Shown piece by piece: positions 53,801 through 55,649 of a DNA stretch of 55,649 bases. The stretch comes from an uncultured Lentisphaerota bacterium. Its GTDB lineage: Bacteria; Verrucomicrobiota; Lentisphaeria; Oligosphaerales; CAITYL01. The DNA lies in assembly GCA_903921725.1 (NCBI GenBank), contig CAIXRA010000059.1:1-55649 (forward strand), read 5' to 3'. The notes beneath the pieces are model-generated. The model saw only the letters and a list, made by a program, of their open reading frames with translations, made no database searches and was not told the DNA's origin. Position numbers and translations under genes: made by a program. Position 1 is the stretch's first letter. Every line of letters starts with the position of its first letter.

Positions 53801-55531
53801 GGTGACGGCGTGTCCGCGACCACCGGCCTTTACCTGAAAGGCGGGACGACCTACAACAGCCAGGGACAGATCCAGTTGCTTACTGGACCGACCACCATCC
53901 GCCAGTACGGCACCGGCCTGGCCGCCATCGGCACTTTTGACGTCAACGGCGACGGCATTCTGTCGACCGCGGCGGCCTCGGGCTCCGTCATAGACTCCAA
54001 TATCAAGATGGTCAGCAGTGGTTTCGGCATGTCGGTGACGGTTGATGCCGGCGCGAACACCGCCACCGGCGACCTTGTCATCAACGGGGCGCTGGATGTC
54101 GGCAACATGGGCTTCTACAAGCGCGGCGGCGGTTCGCTCCTGCTCAACGGCGTGGCGACCACATCCAACGTCGCACTAAAGCTGCAAGGCGGTACCGTGA
54201 TCACCGGCACCAACAATGCCATCGGCACCAACGCCGCACTGAACATCTCCGGCGGCGCCAAACTGGTGCTGAACGGCTTCAGCCAGAACGTTGCCAGCCT
54301 GTCCAATGACGGCTCGATCGTCGGCGGCAGCTCGACCCTGTCCACCCTGACGGTCAACAACACCAATGCCTCGACCTCCTCGACCGGCCTTGGCGGCGCG
54401 GGCAGCAACGAGAACAACCTGGCGCTGGTGAAGTCCGGCACGGGCACGATGACGCTTTCCGCCTCCAATACCTACACCGGCGGCACGACGGTGACGAATG
54501 GCGTGCTGACGGCGGGCAACGTCAATGCACTCGGCACCGGCGACATCACGGTCAACGGCGGCACGCTCGACCTGAGCACCTATAGCCCGACGGCCGGCAT
54601 CGTCACCCTGACCGGTGGCGCCATCACCGGCAGCGGCACGCTGACGGGCAGCAGCTATGCGCTCTCCGGCGGCACACTCTCCGCCAAGATCGGCGGTTCC
54701 GGCGCGATGACGGTTACCGGCAGCACCACCGTTTCCGGCGCGAACACCGGCTACTCCGGCGCGGTCGGCGTCACAGGCGGCACGCTGACGGTCGGCGACG
54801 TCAGCGCCCTCGGTAGTGGCGCGGTCACGGTCAACGGCGGCACGCTGAATCTCGGCGGCCTCGCGGTCACCAACGCCATCGACTTCCAATCCGGCTCGCT
54901 GACCAACGTCGGCGGCGCGACCGAGACGAACGTGAAGCTCGGCGCAACGCTGAACACCAACGGCCTGACCATCGGCGGCACGACGAACGTGCTGGCGGGC
55001 GGCACACTGAAGGGCACCGGCGCTCTCGGCATCCTGAACGTCGCCGGCACGCTGGCTCCCGGAAACAGCCCGGGAATCACGACCGCCGAAAGCGCGAAGT
55101 GGGATACCGGCGGCAAGTACGTGTGGGAGATCAACGACACCGCTGGCATCGCTGGCAATGAGCCCAGCGGCTTCGACCAACTCCAGGTCGCCGGCGCTCT
55201 GACGGTCAACACCGGCTTCACTCTGAAGCTGATCAGCCTGAACAGCCTCAACGAAGCCGGCACCCCGGCCAACTGGGATCCTATGACGACCTATTCCTGG
55301 GCGGTCGCCACGGCGACCGGCGGCATCACCGGCCTGGGCAACATCACGATTGACGACACCGCTTGGACGGCTGGCGTGGGCCCGGGCGGGAACAACTGGT
55401 CGCTCTCGACCGTGACCAATTCCGGCACCACTTCGCTGGTCCTGACCTACGTTCCGGAACCCGGCACGCTTGGACTGCTGGCGATCGGCGCGCTCGCGCT
55501 GCTCGGCCGCCGCCGCAACCGCCGCGGCTGA
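44849..55531 (+). CDS. Giant PEP-CTERM surface protein with autotransporter-type beta repeats
   Basis: The 3560-residue protein starts at the first ATG of ATGATG, with AAGGAG seven bases upstream. It has a signal peptide (about 1-23, ending Thr-Ala-Asn-Ala). About twenty autotransporter-associated beta-strand repeats follow, of the type '[19 protein letters not shown]', in a Gly/Thr/Ser/Asn-rich solenoid expected to form a right-handed beta helix. No barrel domain is present. Instead residues 3535-3560 are a PEP-CTERM signal: Val-Pro-Glu-Pro-Gly-Thr, a hydrophobic helix, then Arg-rich 'GRRRNRRG'. PEP-CTERM proteins are cut and anchored or released by an exosortase, whose gene must lie elsewhere. 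Internal duplications are obvious. The reading frame is unbroken across nearly 11 kb. A likely role is adhesion, biofilm matrix or surface coat. Confidence 0.92.
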   Translation: MMNRKTLWLALATVGLTATANAALFTWTGATNSSWATGTNWGPSFGVTTDTLVYGAGTGVGTAIVNPTETLDGSYTVGGIYAGNSNAITITGSAGNVLTIGTGGILLNSGTGAGITINADVALGGTQSWVTGGLTNTRPITVGGAVNLNSYTLTVQTNNTNVATISGNVSGTGGITHTTGGTLSLSGSNSFSGALTNSAGTLSLSGTNSLSGLLTNSGGTTTITGTNTFTNAGDTMTISAGTVTFTGGTTTMSGTFKTAGSSSKGTLNVNSGATLNTSALWSAWGTTMTIDGALNVTNTLTFGGGASTVTGIGTVKAQTLTNNNSGTTNLNGARFNLGSGGISSNTALNLGATTLGAYANWSSSAAMALTDIATGTTVNTLDSVDGVTGRAITLSGVLSGVGALAKTGTGSLVLSGTNTYAGTTSVTGGTLNLANGYALQNSTLTTAGVEFASTVAANAFTFGGLSGSSNIALQNTAATAIALSIGNSNSNTTYTGTLSAGGSLLKIGTGTLTLGGTNAYTGATKVNAGTMVIDFSNASAPVSNIVGSSSALTLGGGTLMINGKAGVTSAQTFNGATLTAGTASTLSVTSGASGTANLNIGAITRGAGSLLNVVLPTSGNITSTGGATSLISDATTGGAYITINGTDWAARDASSNIVAASYADYTGSTVMAGNANLTGTVTLTGASTPDAIKITAGAYNIVNAGFNLTARGIQANQNTTLSGAGTISATQAGGELVINQTANTMTVTSAVVNNTSASTLTKVGAGTLVLAGANTYTGATIISGGTLQFGNGGAGMTLASSGITNYGTLAFNNSDAMSYSGTISGTGGLTKSGTGTLTLSGSSNYTGVASITAGTIKLGNGAALGTPVVGGSPVTQIVISNGGAVDLNGIATTYGYTIAGTGVGGTGALGNTGAAISTGNAQASKIKLSANASIGGTANWALLTSSYGATSLDLGGFTLTKTGANTIYLCNTTTTAGTIQISSGTLSQTNAANTLTASAFTLDNTAGATLDLGDRAMAIGSLAGGGTTGGNVTLGANALTVGALNTNTTYAGAISGTGTLTKNGTGTMTLTGTSGFSGKTTINSGFIAVNTVGNSGSNSPLGTNGTIDLTSGTYGLVYIGAGETTNKVINFNSAANGGTVNNNGTGTLTFSNAFTSAATGNYGAAFGANANMSIVGITQTATPYLINMNKNGVGTLTLTGSNNLKGGAFNVNAGILSFASTATTGQGTGTAAAIGRTAGAVMKVASGASVYTSTANGATTILGGWATYGDNTWAVANGVSSPITGLASFTNDTWAAGNNTDVTISSAPTSGSTTNSLRFNTAGAQTVTLAGTNTITSGGILATSTVGNNATLITGGSLMSGIAGDLIIHQNNTSNALTIASVIVPNSTSGLTKSGTGTLILSGANTYTGTTTVLEGVLETQNNANGVGKMYVVAPSATLFLGHTTSTTWGGGNGVTVNGAGTSATSGLYLKGGLAYQFGSTLTLQGTPTTVRTYGTGNATLNGGDVNNTHLYVAASGSGSVLGSTVNINCTNYGYRMNVDMGANTATGDLTIAGVISGSGTNGNGGPYGTTWRKEGAGSVLLTGSNTYGSGVCVNGGTIIAGGGDNRLSTTAGIILNTGTALRLNGINQTLTDVSSAGTGGSVLGNSATLSTLTISTTSTNTVTSILGGAGANENNLAFVKAGTGTVTLSGANTYTGTTSVTGGILTVSGAGTLAGTTGLSVSSGARFNYLPTTVGTTLTLGTGSTLNLADGSTLGLAWNTTTINKITALGAATIGTGTGVTLDLTGTYASGTTYTALTAASGLDTGKYILLNPTTYTAAINKTATAVTITPTTAAALTTAYWNGGLAGNASVWAASDGTTSNWATDGAGTATGLVPGAAANVFFATSGAQAANQINMTLGANMAVNSLTVNGTANTPNTTNPISLLSTGGYTLTVGSTTGSGITVNAGSAAVTLGASIALGNAQTWTNNSSNALTVSGTVANGGYLLTTAGSGATAISGIISGVGGLTKSGTGTLTLTAANSYTGTTTIDNGSVVIGTGGALANNASATITVNNGGTLTFGRSDMFGTHIVAMNAPIVINAGGVVTNNGSFFNSLGLVTLNGGTLTAVGGKDATWPSYGLKGTVTAGGATTSTISASGTNAGIALGEDTVLGTTFDVGAGSTLNVSAALLNGRTAASVSQASYLTKIGTGTLTLSGSNSYTGGTTISNGTLAINSDNSLSTSGSLTFSGASTLLETANVTNSRAIVVNSGVTGATIDTGSYTFTQSAGINTNGGTLTKSGTGTLTLNGNTITGGGVLDITAGQVNISGTVALGTTNLKVENSRTMVIGYGSVTTGGSITLGSGSQLGIQNGGGSNYNITSNIVLASGSGSANAASIGGFVYGSNTNLTGTISGTGDLRWRNSILSGGSNTATLTAASATSGWAVNNYTGATSFEGTGLTFTLSASTGGTLNPFGVSSNVTTINGGAAIKFYSSGTASTSTSLIANPINFSAVNGESTTFLREDGNLNLTGAVDVSTTGTGKIVLSSKWGYANAKGLVLSGILSGSGNVTVTQPGSEQGAVHLANNANSYNGTITLDSTGGAAGILVLDADGAATNAAINLAITAAHLNVNTTNATIASLTGVAGSQISARTAGQILTVNQATSTTFAGVIGGTGITGANAGLALVKSGSGTLTLTGTGNSYTGATTISGGTLQVGNGTTDSSIATSASVTNNSALVFNVLSSSAYGNAISGSGTLTKLGSGTLTLTGSNSYGGGTTLSNGIVSFANGSLGTTGAVTMNGGTLQWATGNTQDISTRLTLVAATVATLDTNGNNVTLGTAFGGGTTGSLVKSGSGTLTLSGANTYTGGTTLTNGVLSFANNGLGTTGAITMNGGTLQWNGSNTQDISSRLTMVAATATTLDTNGNNITLGTAFGGTTSALLTKTGSGTLTLSGANTYTGTTTVNAGTLVVNAKSGDVAYVVNNGATLMVGYSTGGGYASTGLKINGDGVSATTGLYLKGGTTYNSQGQIQLLTGPTTIRQYGTGLAAIGTFDVNGDGILSTAAASGSVIDSNIKMVSSGFGMSVTVDAGANTATGDLVINGALDVGNMGFYKRGGGSLLLNGVATTSNVALKLQGGTVITGTNNAIGTNAALNISGGAKLVLNGFSQNVASLSNDGSIVGGSSTLSTLTVNNTNASTSSTGLGGAGSNENNLALVKSGTGTMTLSASNTYTGGTTVTNGVLTAGNVNALGTGDITVNGGTLDLSTYSPTAGIVTLTGGAITGSGTLTGSSYALSGGTLSAKIGGSGAMTVTGSTTVSGANTGYSGAVGVTGGTLTVGDVSALGSGAVTVNGGTLNLGGLAVTNAIDFQSGSLTNVGGATETNVKLGATLNTNGLTIGGTTNVLAGGTLKGTGALGILNVAGTLAPGNSPGITTAESAKWDTGGKYVWEINDTAGIAGNEPSGFDQLQVAGALTVNTGFTLKLISLNSLNEAGTPANWDPMTTYSWAVATATGGITGLGNITIDDTAWTAGVGPGGNNWSLSTVTNSGTTSLVLTYVPEPGTLGLLAIGALALLGRRRNRRG
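53066..53617 (+). repeat. Tandem 276-bp duplication within the giant gene
   Basis: Two adjacent units of exactly 276 bases (92 codons) start at 53066 and 53342. Their proteins share 'TMNGGTLQW', 'TQDIS', 'TLDTNGNN' and 'TLGTAFGG' in the same order. High similarity suggests recent duplication. Confidence 0.85.
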
Positions 55532-55607
55532 ACGGCGATCTGCGTTTCGAGTTGCTTGTTGCGCGTTGAACCCGAAACCAGCAACTCGGAACGGATTAAT
55601 AAAACAG

Positions 55608-55639
55608 GACGGCTGGAGAAATCCAGCCGTTCTTTTTTT
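55608..55639 (+). terminator. Intrinsic terminator of the giant gene
   Basis: ACGGCTGGA (55609-55617) and TCCAGCCGT (55622-55630) form a perfect 9-bp stem with a GAAA tetraloop, followed by TCTTTTTTT. It lies 80 bases after the stop codon. Confidence 0.95.
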
Positions 55640-55649
55640 GCACCGTCAC

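Overview
This window looks like a contig end from a GC-rich Gram-negative bacterium of the PVC group, most likely Kiritimatiellota or Lentisphaerota. The placement is inferred from gene content: several outer-membrane barrels, secreted glycoside hydrolases, Tad-type secretion genes with FHA and PEGA partners, and a giant beta-strand-repeat protein with a PEP-CTERM tail. No taxonomic marker gene is present. The first 18 bases are Illumina adapter sequence, so the left edge is an assembly artefact.

Layout. 1-1.7 kb: a broken secreted protein with TTPA repeats and an outer-membrane barrel. 1.9-4.5 kb: lipA, an octanoyltransferase/lipoate-ligase gene and a DapF homologue in which both catalytic cysteines are serine. 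4.7-12.1 kb: a probable acetate-uptake module. It holds a membrane Cache-PAS-CBS-DUF294 sensor followed 3 bases later by a metallophosphoesterase; convergent to these lie an ActP-type symporter, its DUF485 partner and an alginate-export-type porin. 12.7-12.9 kb: tRNA-Arg(ACG) and tRNA-Phe(GAA) with a shared terminator. 13-15.2 kb: a membrane-anchored unknown protein and two small, AT-richer membrane-protein genes.

15.3-26.8 kb is a loose carbohydrate-degradation region: a GH16-type enzyme, a protein with three esterase domains, a GH95 enzyme carrying an inserted discoidin-like domain, and a GH3 enzyme. UPF0178, a short MgtE-type transporter and rlmN lie among them. 26.9-31.9 kb is a three-gene set of unknown function: a secreted protein with a caspase/gingipain-like His/Cys pair, a secreted partner, and a beta-propeller protein whose start overlaps the partner's stop. 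The first two genes are clearly AT-richer than their neighbours.

32-44.1 kb is one long minus-strand block: plsY, gpsA, a YdjY-domain protein, murA (with Asp at the Cys115 position), then cpaB, FHA-cpaF, tadB, tadC, DUF192, FHA and PEGA genes. The Tad part has a motor and inner-membrane platform but no pilin, secretin or prepilin peptidase in view. 44.1-44.85 kb is repeat-rich intergenic DNA. The rest is a single 3560-codon gene for a PEP-CTERM surface protein of about twenty autotransporter-type repeats, closed by a clear terminator.

Points most worth following: the DapF-like double Cys-to-Ser protein, the DUF294/phosphoesterase pair opposite the acetate permease, and the AT-rich protease-like operon. 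No CRISPR array, insertion sequence, integrase or phage gene was recognised.
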